From Acidobacteriaceae bacterium (GTDB lineage Bacteria; Acidobacteriota; Terriglobia; Terriglobales; Acidobacteriaceae): 32,804 nt of DNA. The stretch is from NCBI GenBank assembly GCA_003135475.1, contig PLBW01000197.1, forward strand, positions 1-32,804, given 5' to 3'. The notes under the pieces are model-generated. The model searched no databases, had not been told where the DNA came from, and worked only from the letters and a program-made list of their open reading frames with translations. This document shows, in pieces, positions 14,765-21,701 of this stretch (its first letter is position 1; every line of letters begins with the position of its first letter). A program made the translations under genes and the position numbers.

Positions 14765-14793
14765 ATAATATGCAGATGCATTGATAATGTCAA
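14765..14793 (-). promoter_or_regulatory. Near-consensus sigma70 promoter of the DUF2089 operon
   Basis: On the minus strand TTGACA (14788-14793) and TATTAT (14765-14770) have exactly 17 bases between them, inside an AT-rich tract (14756-14836) unlike the surrounding GC-rich DNA. It is the best-looking promoter in the window. Confidence 0.75.
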
Positions 14794-14869
14794 TATGTAA
14801 ATTAAATAATTTGATTTGTAAATTGATTTTAGTAACGGTGGGCTATTGGGGGAGGGCCAACCGTGTGGA

Positions 14870-15646
14870 CTATCCCACCAGGACCGCACCCCCGTTTACG
14901 TTGAAGACCTCGCCGGTTATGAACCCTGCGTGCCGGGTGCAGAGGAACAGGATGGGCGCGGCAATCTCTTCCGGCGTGGCCACCCGGCCCAGCGGAATCG
15001 CGGCGAAGATTCTTTGGCGCCGCTCAGGGTCAGCGAGCGCCCCGGCGGTCATGTCCGTGTCAACCCATCCCGGCGCCACGCAATTGACGTAAATGCCATG
15101 CGGGGCGAGTTCGGTCGAGAGCCCCTTGGTCATGCTGATGATCGCGCCCTTGGTGGCAGCGTAGTCCACATGGCCGGCCTCACCGCGCTGCCCGGCGGTG
15201 GAGCTGACGAGCACGATATGGCCGCCGCGCGCCTGCCGCTTCATCTGCGCCACCGTGTGTTTCACTAACGCGAATGTGCTGTCGAGGTTGATGGCCAAAG
15301 TGGTGCGCCACTGCCCGTCGGTCATCTGGTCGATGTCAACTTCCTCCGATAGCCAGATACCGTGATTGACGACCAGCGCATCGAGCGATCCGAAGCGCTC
15401 GACGGCTGCGCGCACGAACGATGCGGCGTTTGCGGTGCCGGTGAGGTCGGCCTGCACGGCGTGGCAATCTTCGGCGCCGCATTCCTCGACCAGACGTTGT
15501 GCTTCAGATTGGGCGCTTTTGTAGTTGAAGACGACCCTAGCTCCGGCGCGAACAAACAGGCGGACGGTCGCCGCACCGATGCCGCGCGAGCCGCCGGTGA
15601 CGAGGGCAACTTTTCCTTCGAGCGATAAAGTCGGAATCGGTGGCAT
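14870..15646 (-). CDS. SDR-family NAD(P)-dependent oxidoreductase (FabG-like)
   Basis: A 258-residue classical short-chain dehydrogenase. The cofactor motif TGGSRGIG is at 17-24, NHG at 94-96 (usual NAG), and the catalytic set is N120, S148/S149, Y162 and K166 (YAATK), followed by PGWVDTDM. The C-terminal FITGEVFNVNGG is typical of FabG-like reductases. It could reduce 3-oxoacyl-ACP or another ketone; there is no fatty-acid gene context, so a housekeeping FabG role is not supported. It is a single-gene unit divergent from the repeat-bearing spacer. Confidence 0.85.
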   Translation of the reverse strand: MPPIPTLSLEGKVALVTGGSRGIGAATVRLFVRAGARVVFNYKSAQSEAQRLVEECGAEDCHAVQADLTGTANAASFVRAAVERFGSLDALVVNHGIWLSEEVDIDQMTDGQWRTTLAINLDSTFALVKHTVAQMKRQARGGHIVLVSSTAGQRGEAGHVDYAATKGAIISMTKGLSTELAPHGIYVNCVAPGWVDTDMTAGALADPERRQRIFAAIPLGRVATPEEIAAPILFLCTRHAGFITGEVFNVNGGAVLVG

Positions 15647-16099
15647 AGCTAAGAAAAGCTACCACACGGCAGGCGTGACCGGTTACCGTCATGGCAGGCG
15701 TCTCAAACGCGGGGATCCCGGTCCGAGTACAAAGCAGCGATCAGAGCAGCGTTTGTCTAGCAAACCGTGACCGTCGTGACGGATTGCGATGGTGGGAGCG
15801 CGTCCTCGTCGAGGCCCCACGCTCCACTGATAGCGATGGTGGGAGCACGTCCTTCGTCGAGGGCCCCACGCTCCCACTATCCCTGCCTTGCTGCGCAGCC
15901 TACGCGGCATTGTTGGTACTATCGGACATAGTCGGGCAGTCCTTTAGTGGTACCTTGATGCCCGCTTTGACCCCCGGTTGCTGCTGGCTTCCGGCATGTG
16001 CTAACGTCTGTCGGTTACTCTGGGCGTCCATCGGGCGAACATGGGAATAGCCATGGATTCGTCGGCTACGGGCGCCGAAATTCGGACGAGGAGAAGCAC
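15647..16099. other. Gene-free spacer carrying a tandem hairpin repeat
   Basis: About 450 bases without a credible gene. Its only notable content is the pair of hairpin repeats at 15786-15878. The right part precedes a small exported-protein gene; no convincing promoter was found. Confidence 0.5.
15786..15878. repeat. Two tandem copies of a ~45-bp palindromic repeat
   Basis: Copies at 15786-15828 and 15833-15878 both read GCGATGGTGGGAGC, then CGTCCT..CGTCGAGG, then CCCCACGCTCC..ACT, differing by three small indels and a substitution. Within a copy, GTGGGAGC pairs with GCTCCCAC (15839-15846 with 15870-15877), and CCTCG-T-CGAGG makes an inner stem in copy 1. This resembles REP/MITE-type extragenic repeats. 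Confidence 0.7.
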
Positions 16100-16402
16100 A
16101 TGAAGAAGCTTGTATTCCTGACTCTGTTGATCACGGCAACTCTGCTATTAACCCTGGCCTTTCCGGCGGCGGCAACTGGTCCAAAGGCGCCGGCGGCTCC
16201 GATGGCTGTTCTTTCCAGCCCCGCGGCGGCGGCCACGACCCAAGAGTATAGACGCCCTCGCATACACGAGGCGCTAGAAGCCATGCGAAACGCCAGGGAA
16301 CATCTGCAGCAGGCCCAGGGCAATTTTCATGGCCATCGCGAGAAAGCGATCGAGCATCTCAACAGCGCTATCCACGAAGCGGAGATTTGCGAGCACGAAT
16401 GA
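16100..16402 (+). CDS. Small exported helical protein, function unknown
   Basis: A 100-residue protein with a clear Sec signal peptide (KK, then a hydrophobic stretch LVFLTLLITATLLLTLAF, then an AAA-type cleavage area near 24-26). The mature part has an Ala/Pro-rich linker and then two amphipathic helices: IHEALEAMRNAREHLQQAQ and HREKAIEHLNSAIHEAEI. The His/Glu content suggests possible metal or heme contact, but no motif fixes it. A GAGGAG ribosome site lies seven bases before the ATG; the upstream in-frame ATG at 15998 has no signal. Similar small exported proteins seem familiar from Acidobacteriota, but none with known function. Confidence 0.7.
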   Translation: MKKLVFLTLLITATLLLTLAFPAAATGPKAPAAPMAVLSSPAAAATTQEYRRPRIHEALEAMRNAREHLQQAQGNFHGHREKAIEHLNSAIHEAEICEHE

Positions 16403-16641
16403 TAGCGTTTGGTCGCAAAGCGAAGGCAGCGGCATGCGGTGACCCAACTTCGGCACGCAGCGGCCGACATCCTGGAATGGGTGTCGGCTTTCTCTTGCTA
16501 CCACGCGATAGCTCCTGATTGTCGCCATCGGAAATGATCATCGGCGTCCCCGGGCCGCGGAGCCGGCTTATCCTGAACTGGCGCCGTTAGAGGGAACTAT
16601 CCTGTCGAATGCCTGGTAGCATTCGCGCAATGGAGCAGATG

Positions 16642-17145
16642 ATGGATATTGAAGCGATTCGGCAGTACTGCCTGCAATTCCCGCACACAACGGAAATCGT
16701 GCAGTGGGGAGCCGACCTGTGCTTCAAAGTGGATGGCAAGCTGTTCGTGGTGGCGGCGATGGAAATGGTGCCGCAACGGATTTCTTTCAAGTGCACTCCT
16801 GAGAACTTCGCCGAGCTATGCGAGCGGCCTGGAATTATTCCTGCACCCTACATGGCGCGCGCGCAGTGGGTCAGCCTGGAACGGCTGAACGCGCTGCCCG
16901 ATGCGGAGCTGCGCGAAATGATCTCAGAATCCTACCGGCTGGTGTGGGAGCGCCTGCCGATGAAGAGGCGGGTTGAGCTGGAGAGCGGCGCTGCGGCGGG
17001 CGCACAGCGACCGGCAGTCCGCAGACCAAAGCCTGCATCGCGGAAGTCAGCCGTTAAAACCAAGTCAGCCGTCAAAACCAAGTCAGCCGTCAAAACCAAG
17101 TCAGCGGTCAAAGCCAAGAGTACGAAGGTGGGCCGGCGTAGATGA
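16642..17145 (+). CDS. MmcQ/YjbR family protein with repetitive Lys-rich tail
   Basis: A 167-residue protein. The first ~115 residues are the MmcQ/YjbR (CyaY-like) domain: YCLQFPHTTEIVQWGADLCFKVDGK, later PYMARAQWVSL and the ISESYRLVWERLP end. This family is proposed to bind DNA; its physiological role is unclear. After residue 117 comes an unusual extension, low in complexity and rich in Lys, Arg, Ala and Ser, with four copies of a SAVKTK-type hexapeptide. The start is chosen at the third of three nearby ATGs because GGAG at 16632-16635 is best spaced for it. Its stop overlaps the next gene's ATG by four bases. Confidence 0.8.
   Translation: MDIEAIRQYCLQFPHTTEIVQWGADLCFKVDGKLFVVAAMEMVPQRISFKCTPENFAELCERPGIIPAPYMARAQWVSLERLNALPDAELREMISESYRLVWERLPMKRRVELESGAAAGAQRPAVRRPKPASRKSAVKTKSAVKTKSAVKTKSAVKAKSTKVGRRR
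17044..17115 (+). repeat. Four tandem 18-bp units inside the YjbR gene
   Basis: Units at 17044-17061, 17062-17079, 17080-17097 and 17098-17115 encode K-S-A-V-K-T/A repeats. Units 2 and 3 are identical; units 1 and 4 differ by one and two bases. The 18-base period keeps frame, so copy number can vary without breaking the gene. Confidence 0.9.
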
Positions 17146-17708
17146 AGATGAAGTGGAGAGCTGGCCCGCCTCGTGCCGTTATGTTCAGCGCGATGCTTTC
17201 GTCCATGCTGCTGACGCAGACGATTTCCGCCGCAGCCCAGTCAGCTTCCCCGCCAGGGGCATCGAGGGCGCCACACGCTTCGATCTCGCCGCAAACCGCC
17301 GCACTGGAGCGCGACTTCTTCGCCGCCCTTCGCCAAGGGAACGCCAAAAAGTTTTTGTCGTACGTGCCCGAGGAAGGGCTTCACGTTGGCCCGCAAGCCA
17401 AGCCGGTGGGCCGTGCCGAGGTCGAAGAGCAGTTGTCGCATCGCCGCGATCTCTACTGCAAGCTGTTCGATTCATCCTGTATCGACAGTCCCATCAAGCT
17501 GGACGCCAGCTCGCGCGCCTGCTCGGACCGCGAACTGCTGACGCATTCGGAAAAAGTCCGCACCGCCGCCAGCGAGACGGTGCGCAACGGAGTGCGCCAG
17601 GCGATTCTGGTGGCCGAGGTCAAGAACAAGCGATGCGGCGGCGCCAACCTGGTCGATTTCATCTTCAATTATGTGCACGGCGAGTGGAAGCTGTTCTCGG
17701 TGCCGTAG
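17142..17708 (+). CDS. Exported protein with NTF2/DUF4440-like layout
   Basis: A 188-residue protein with an N-terminal signal peptide (basic start, hydrophobic core about 12-27, AAAQ-type end near 33). The mature part begins with ALERDFFAALRQGNAKKFLSYV, the helix typical of SnoaL/DUF4440 (NTF2-like) domains, and ends in strand-rich NLVDFIFNYVHGEWKLFSVP, which fits that fold's last strands. Five Cys residues in the middle may form disulfides. The ATG overlaps the YjbR stop by four bases, so translation is coupled. Function is not assignable. Confidence 0.6.
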   Translation: MKMKWRAGPPRAVMFSAMLSSMLLTQTISAAAQSASPPGASRAPHASISPQTAALERDFFAALRQGNAKKFLSYVPEEGLHVGPQAKPVGRAEVEEQLSHRRDLYCKLFDSSCIDSPIKLDASSRACSDRELLTHSEKVRTAASETVRNGVRQAILVAEVKNKRCGGANLVDFIFNYVHGEWKLFSVP

Positions 17709-18009
17709 GTCCGGCCCAGCCCAAATCGGGAAAAGGCGTCCTTAGGAGGCTGACCCGAGCATTTCGCCATTGGACGCGATTCTAGGCCTTCGCCCGATTC
17801 GGAGGTACTTTTGGGTCGTCCGAAGGGACGAAACGTCGCCTACGGGCTCCTCGTGGCATTTAAACACTATTCCAGGAAGTGCTTGTGGTAGCCAAATGGT
17901 GGTTGGCATATTTGTCACATAAGTTCCATATTTAATTCAGGTGAATGGCACCTAAGTGTGGGCTACATTTGCAATTACGGAACGAGGCGTTGCTAGGGTG
18001 GACTTCGAT
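17709..18009. other. Gene-free spacer, AT-richer toward the right
   Basis: No gene is seen. The GC content visibly drops from about 17860 onward, marking the edge of the foreign island. Small hairpins TCGTCC-GAAG-GGACGA (17816-17831) and AGGTG-AATGG-CACCT (17938-17952) occur; neither has a T run. Confidence 0.4.
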
Positions 18010-18411
18010 TTAGATTAGCCTTCGAAGACGATTCAAAAAACGGGCAGGGGCGGCAAGCTGACATTCCTTCACTCGAATTACTTTCCATCCTCGACTTCTC
18101 AGATGGCGCGCCACCTGCAAATCACGCCGCATGTTTCGCTGAACTTTAACCCGCCAAAAGATGGCTGACGACTTAGGGGCCTGATAGCAACGCGGGCAGC
18201 CGTGCCAAAAGCACCCGTCCACAAACAAGGCAACTTTGGCTTTGTGGAAAACGAAGTCTGGCTTGCCGAAAACCGGAGAGTGCCGCCTCCATCCCGTCAA
18301 CTTGTTTGCTCGTAGCAGAGTTGCCATCTTCAGTTCAGTGCTTGCGTTTCCGCGAGCGCGAACGCGGGACATAATCAGAGAGCGCTGCGCCTTGGTGAAA
18401 ACATCAGCCAT
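18010..18411 (-). CDS. vsr: Very short patch repair endonuclease (Vsr)
   Basis: A 133-residue Vsr nuclease. The family nicks DNA 5' of T:G mismatches produced by deamination of 5-methylcytosine and nearly always accompanies a cytosine-C5 methyltransferase. Visible: DVFTKAQRSLIMSRVRARGNASTEL (3-27), FGKPDFVF with the catalytic Asp52, and FVDGCFWHGCP (63-73) with the metal/zinc-site residues; the Cys-rich block continues with PRCY. The length is normal and the frame intact. It is the last gene of a minus-strand trio and starts 20 bases after the HNH gene. The only methyltransferase nearby (20177-19893) is truncated. Confidence 0.93.
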   Translation of the reverse strand: MADVFTKAQRSLIMSRVRARGNASTELKMATLLRANKLTGWRRHSPVFGKPDFVFHKAKVALFVDGCFWHGCPRCYQAPKSSAIFWRVKVQRNMRRDLQVARHLRSRGWKVIRVKECQLAAPARFLNRLRRLI

Positions 18412-18431
18412 TGCCTTTGGGAATTGTACGG

Positions 18432-18932
18432 TTACTTCGTCGGGCCAAATTTCCTAAGCAGCCAATTGAACACGGCGTGTTGCTCATCTATGCCAGCCCG
18501 ACGGACCTGGGAAAGCAGCCAAATAGCGGTTGGCTTCTCGCCTGTGATGTTCTTGGCTCCTTGATTGCAGGTTGAGCATAGCGCCCGAAGATTGGATAGT
18601 TCGTCTTTGCCGCCAAGATTCTTGTCCTTGATGTGGCCGACATGCAGGCGGACCTTGCGCCCAGTGGTCGGGTCAATATCCCCAGGCGAAAGGCCGCACA
18701 TCTGACAAGTGAAACCATTGCGGTCGAAAACTTCTGCGCGGAGCTTCGCAGAGATGGAGTGTTCGAATTTGAGTGCTGCTTCCGGGGGCCTTTCCGTCAA
18801 GAGGTACTGTCCAGGCTTCAAATCCGTACTATCGTTGTGCGTAAGGATGATCCACCCTTCCTGCTCTCCGTTTATCGGCGCACTCTTCGCTGTAGTGATC
18901 ACGGGCTCGTTCAAGGGCGGATTCAAAATCAA
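18432..18932 (-). CDS. HNH endonuclease
   Basis: A protein of up to 166 residues with a C-terminal HNH nuclease domain. Zinc-binding C76-x2-C79 and C119-x2-C122 frame the catalytic stretch RLHVGHIKDKNLGGKDELSNLRALC (His97, His100, Asn114), the complete beta-beta-alpha metal fold. The N-terminal 60 residues (ERPPEAALKFEHSISAKLRAEVF) are shared with stand-alone HNH nucleases linked to modification systems. The start is uncertain: TTG at 18932, TTG at 18926 or GTG at 18902 are all in frame. All overlap the preceding 119-residue gene. It is likely a restriction-type enzyme of the same locus as vsr. Confidence 0.85.
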   Translation of the reverse strand: MILNPPLNEPVITTAKSAPINGEQEGWIILTHNDSTDLKPGQYLLTERPPEAALKFEHSISAKLRAEVFDRNGFTCQMCGLSPGDIDPTTGRKVRLHVGHIKDKNLGGKDELSNLRALCSTCNQGAKNITGEKPTAIWLLSQVRRAGIDEQHAVFNWLLRKFGPTK

Positions 18933-19188
18933 TTGATTCTATGAGGCAGTCGTTAGTTTTCTGAACGTCGCACCAGTGCATAAGATCAGCAAGTAAGTCG
19001 CACAGCACCGTTTCAGGGTCAACCTTTACATCCCCGCCCAAGCCGGTGACGTCGGCAAAGTTGAGCACGGCGAATGCACCCCACAAGGAACGATCGGCGC
19101 AGCCAGGGTCCGCATTATTCTTGGCCAGACGGCGATTCACGCTTCGTACCCGGTTTCTGATCTTGAGGGTTGTAAGTCGATCCTCCAT
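18829..19188 (-). CDS. Small protein of the vsr/HNH operon, function unknown
   Basis: A 119-residue acidic protein, first gene of the minus-strand trio. A GAGGAG ribosome site lies eight bases before its ATG. The middle block TVLCDLLADLMHWCD followed by FESALERARDHYSEE is familiar from small uncharacterised proteins of plasmids and prophages, which usually end soon after that block. Here about 17 further basic residues follow, and they overlap the HNH gene by roughly 100 bases in another frame. A tail gained by loss of the original stop is possible. Function unknown. Confidence 0.65.
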   Translation of the reverse strand: MEDRLTTLKIRNRVRSVNRRLAKNNADPGCADRSLWGAFAVLNFADVTGLGGDVKVDPETVLCDLLADLMHWCDVQKTNDCLIESIDFESALERARDHYSEECADKRRAGRVDHPYAQR

Positions 19189-19268
19189 CCATTTTTCTCC
19201 TCTTGCGTGAAGGGCCCCGGTCGATGGCGCCGATTGCCGATTTCTCTCGTCAGCTCCTTCCGCTTGTC

Positions 19269-19287
19269 GTGTTCTATCTTAGAACAC
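19269..19287. promoter_or_regulatory. Perfect inverted repeat, candidate XRE operator
   Basis: GTGTTCTATCTTAGAACAC: two 8-base arms with a 3-base centre, exact, in the spacer between the divergent 119-residue gene (start 19188) and the XRE regulator (start 19295). Its size and symmetry fit a dimeric phage-type repressor site that could control both directions. Confidence 0.7.
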
Positions 19288-19294
19288 ATCTGAA

Positions 19295-19576
19295 TTGTCC
19301 GCAAAGTACTCTTTCCATGTGAAAAGAAAGCCTGCGCGAAAAAACATTATTGGCAGGCGCGTCGCTCAGGCGCGTCAAGGCTGCAGGCCAGCACTAACGC
19401 AGGATGCCCTTTCAGGGAAGCTCGCCCGGTGCGGAATTCAGCTCGACCGCGCCGCAATTGCAAAAATCGAAAACGATCTCCGCCATGTTCTTGACTATGA
19501 ACTTAAGGCTCTCGCAGAAGTGTTAGGCGTGGAGGCAAGTTGGCTTCTTGGAGATGAAAAAAAGGGGATTGCATGA
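19295..19576 (+). CDS. XRE-family helix-turn-helix regulator
   Basis: A 93-residue Cro/CI-type DNA-binding protein. The HTH spans about 17-80: IIGRRVAQARQ (helix 1), LTQDALSGKLARCGIQLDRAAIAKIEND (helices 2-3, with the insertion seen in some phage-like members), then ELKALAEVLGVEASWLLGD. No ATG fits; the TTG at 19295 is used here, and a GTG at 19319 is also possible. It most likely represses the island from the palindrome 8-26 bases upstream. Its stop overlaps the next gene's ATG by four bases. Confidence 0.82.
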   Translation: MSAKYSFHVKRKPARKNIIGRRVAQARQGCRPALTQDALSGKLARCGIQLDRAAIAKIENDLRHVLDYELKALAEVLGVEASWLLGDEKKGIA

Positions 19577-19896
19577 CCCCGGCCGAGCGGAAGAGCTATC
19601 GGATTAAGTTATTAGATGAACAAAAGGGTCTCTGTCCAGTTTGCGGATACGATAGCAATTACTGTTACTTTTGTGCCCGCAATATTGAACACCCCGGCGC
19701 GTGTAAGAGGCAGCCGGTCGTTGTCTTGGAGCACGATCACGGGCATTGCAAAGAGGGATGCGAGGTCTGTATCCGTGGAGTTGTACATCATGCATGTAAT
19801 AGGTTCATAGCGTTCATCGAAGCAAATCCCCAGGCCCATGACAGGCTCTTAACACCGTGGCTGCGGAGTTTCTTGTCAAAGGGAGACAAAACTTAG
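19573..19896 (+). CDS. Endonuclease VII-like HNH nuclease
   Basis: A 107-residue protein with the recombination endonuclease VII type of HNH motif: C21-x2-C24, then [26 protein letters not shown] with E53-H54-D55-H56 and the closing C75-N76. In phage T4 this fold resolves branched DNA; small chromosomal copies often accompany mobile or modification genes. An extra Cys-rich insertion (C31, C34, C44) lies between the zinc knuckle and the catalytic block. It overlaps the XRE gene by four bases and ends tail to tail, overlapping by four bases, with the truncated methyltransferase. Confidence 0.8.
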   Translation: MTPAERKSYRIKLLDEQKGLCPVCGYDSNYCYFCARNIEHPGACKRQPVVVLEHDHGHCKEGCEVCIRGVVHHACNRFIAFIEANPQAHDRLLTPWLRSFLSKGDKT

Positions 19897-20177
19897 CTTG
19901 GGGAGTTAACGGAATATGCCTGACATGGCGGCGATGCGTGAACGGCGTCAAACGATGCGATGAACGTCGGGTCAAGCGTAAGCGCATCAGCTTGGATGAA
20001 CGGCAACGGGTAATGCGGCTGGGGATTAATGTCCACCCCGACAACCTCGAATCCTGCCCTGTTGTAACCAACCCCCGCGCCGCCCGCACAGCAAAAGAGG
20101 TCGAGTAGTCTCGGCTTCGTGACTGGCGTCTTATCGCCTCCCGCCCTCACCATACGTTGATTATCGGCCTTCCGCAT
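19893..20177 (-). pseudogene. DNA cytosine-C5 methyltransferase, N-terminal fragment
   Basis: The frame encodes motif I ([20 protein letters not shown]), the motif II acid VVGVDI, and motif IV with the catalytic cysteine (ASPPCQAYS), then stops after five unrelated residues. Complete enzymes continue through motifs VI (ENV), VIII (QRR), the target recognition domain, IX and X, all missing here. The sequence beyond the stop is the endonuclease VII gene's 3' end in the opposite direction, so the C-terminal two thirds were replaced or deleted rather than frameshifted. Several starts are possible (20237, 20177, 20153). Unlikely to methylate DNA. It was presumably the partner of vsr. Confidence 0.85.
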
Positions 20178-20349
20178 GGAAACATGATGCCACGGATTCA
20201 GCAGCGCCGTAACCCCCCTGTGCAAATCCTGTACCAAGAGGGTTCACTTCGCCGAGATCCGCGAATCAGCAACAACATCTTTCGTTCGCCTTCGTCCGGA
20301 CCTCGTGATACTTTAGAAACCCAAACTTCGCCCAAGGAACCACGCCGCC

Positions 20350-20730
20350 ATGATGTTGGAAACCGAGGTCTTCCAATTCGCACCGGATATCACCGGTGTC
20401 TCCTGCGCGGGCCGCTTCACGCTGGGGACGCGCCTCAGCGAAACCGAAGCGCTGTGCAATTCGCTGATTCAGCAAGGCGCGCGCAAACTAGTGCTTGACC
20501 TTACCCACGTCGAGTTCGTGGACAGCACCGGTCTTGGGATCATCATGCATATCTTTGGAGAGATTGGTCAGCAGGGAGGGCACTTCCGCGTTGCCGGCCC
20601 CAACGATCAGGTCAAACGCCTGTTTGAGATCACCCACACCAAGGCGATTCTGGCGATCGATCCCGACCTGGTCACCAGCGTGAAGAAGCTTCAGGACGGC
20701 GATGTCGGGGCAGCTAGCGTAACGGCGTGA
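20350..20730 (+). CDS. STAS-domain anti-sigma factor antagonist
   Basis: A 126-residue STAS-domain protein of the SpoIIAA/RsbV type, which releases sigma factors by binding an anti-sigma kinase when unphosphorylated. The core KLVLDLTHVEFVDSTGLGIIM (46-66) contains the phosphorylatable S59 next to T60; the loop FRVAGPNDQVKRLFEIT follows. Two adjacent ATGs exist (20350, 20353). No anti-sigma kinase or sigma gene is adjacent, so its partner is encoded elsewhere. It marks the return to normal GC-rich chromosomal sequence right of the island. Confidence 0.87.
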   Translation: MMLETEVFQFAPDITGVSCAGRFTLGTRLSETEALCNSLIQQGARKLVLDLTHVEFVDSTGLGIIMHIFGEIGQQGGHFRVAGPNDQVKRLFEITHTKAILAIDPDLVTSVKKLQDGDVGAASVTA

Positions 20731-20749
20731 AGTCCGTGCGCGAGGCGGA

Positions 20750-21688
20750 TTAGTCCAATTTCAACCCGCCGGTCAGATCGCTAATCTTTTCGATGCGGTG
20801 TTCCAGGCACCACTTCTCCAGGGAATCGACCAGCGTCTCACAGGCGCAGGGATCCCAGAAATTCACCGTGCCAACCTCGATGGCGGTTGCGCCGGCCAGC
20901 AGGAATTCAATCACATCTTCGGCGGTGCTGATGCCGCCGATTCCGATGACGGGTATCTTCACCGCCTTGGCCGCCTCCCACACCATGCGCAGGGCAATCG
21001 GCTTGATGGCGGGGCCGGACAGTCCGGCGGTGACGTTGGAGATGCGCGGCTTGCGGGTTTCGGCGTCAATCGCCATGGCCACGAAAGTATTGACCAGCGA
21101 GATGGCGTCGGCCCCTGCTTCCTCGGCTGCCCGCGCCACCTCGGGAATGCTGGTCACGTTGGGCGAAAGTTTCACGATGAGCGGGCGGGTGGCAATCTTC
21201 TTGACTGCGCTGACCACGTCAAACAGCATTTTGGGATCGCTGCCAAAGCTGATCCCGCCGCACTTGGTGTTAGGACAGGAAACGTTGAGCTCATAAGCGG
21301 CGATGCCCGCGCCGTCGTTGAGCATGCGTACCACGTCTTCGTACTCCTCCTGCGAATGCCCAAAGACGTTGCAGAAGAAAACGATGTTCTTGATGTTGTT
21401 CAGAAGCGGCAGCTTTTCTTCGAGAAAGGCCCGCACTCCAACGTTCTGCAGTCCGATGGCATTGAGCATGCCGGCGGCAGTTTCAAACAGCCGCGGCGGA
21501 GGATTGCCGGCCATCGGCTCGCGGGAAAGTCCCTTCACCACGAACCCGCCCAGCCGATCAAGCGTGACCACGTCTTCGAATTCCACGCCATAGCCAAAGC
21601 TGCCGCTGGCAGCCATGACCGGGTTCTTGAGCGTAATTCCCGCAACGTTGACGCTCATATCCAGCGCGGGCTTGGGAGCAGGACTCAC
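20750..21688 (-). CDS. pyrD: Dihydroorotate dehydrogenase, class 1B catalytic subunit
   Basis: A 312-residue flavoenzyme oxidising dihydroorotate to orotate in pyrimidine synthesis. The class 1 signature ELNVSCPNTKCGG carries the catalytic base C138 (Cys marks class 1; class 2 has Ser), and the FMN-binding IPVIGIGGISTAEDVIEFLLAGA block is present. The open frame extends to a GTG at 21721, but a GTG at 21686-21688 has a GGAGGA ribosome site six bases upstream (21695-21700) and avoids overlapping the fusion gene, so it is chosen. Class 1B enzymes need the electron-transfer subunit PyrK, which is not in this window. Confidence 0.92.
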   Translation of the reverse strand: MSPAPKPALDMSVNVAGITLKNPVMAASGSFGYGVEFEDVVTLDRLGGFVVKGLSREPMAGNPPPRLFETAAGMLNAIGLQNVGVRAFLEEKLPLLNNIKNIVFFCNVFGHSQEEYEDVVRMLNDGAGIAAYELNVSCPNTKCGGISFGSDPKMLFDVVSAVKKIATRPLIVKLSPNVTSIPEVARAAEEAGADAISLVNTFVAMAIDAETRKPRISNVTAGLSGPAIKPIALRMVWEAAKAVKIPVIGIGGISTAEDVIEFLLAGATAIEVGTVNFWDPCACETLVDSLEKWCLEHRIEKISDLTGGLKLD

Positions 21689-21701
21689 CAGTTGTCCTCC
21701 A

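Noticed and set aside
17044-17115. Tandem repeats as a possible CRISPR array
   Set aside because: Units are contiguous with no unique spacers, are in frame within a gene and encode SAVKTK; no cas genes are present.
17816-17831. TCGTCC-GAAG-GGACGA hairpin as terminator of the exported-protein gene
   Set aside because: The stem is short and no T run follows; it is over 100 bases past the stop.
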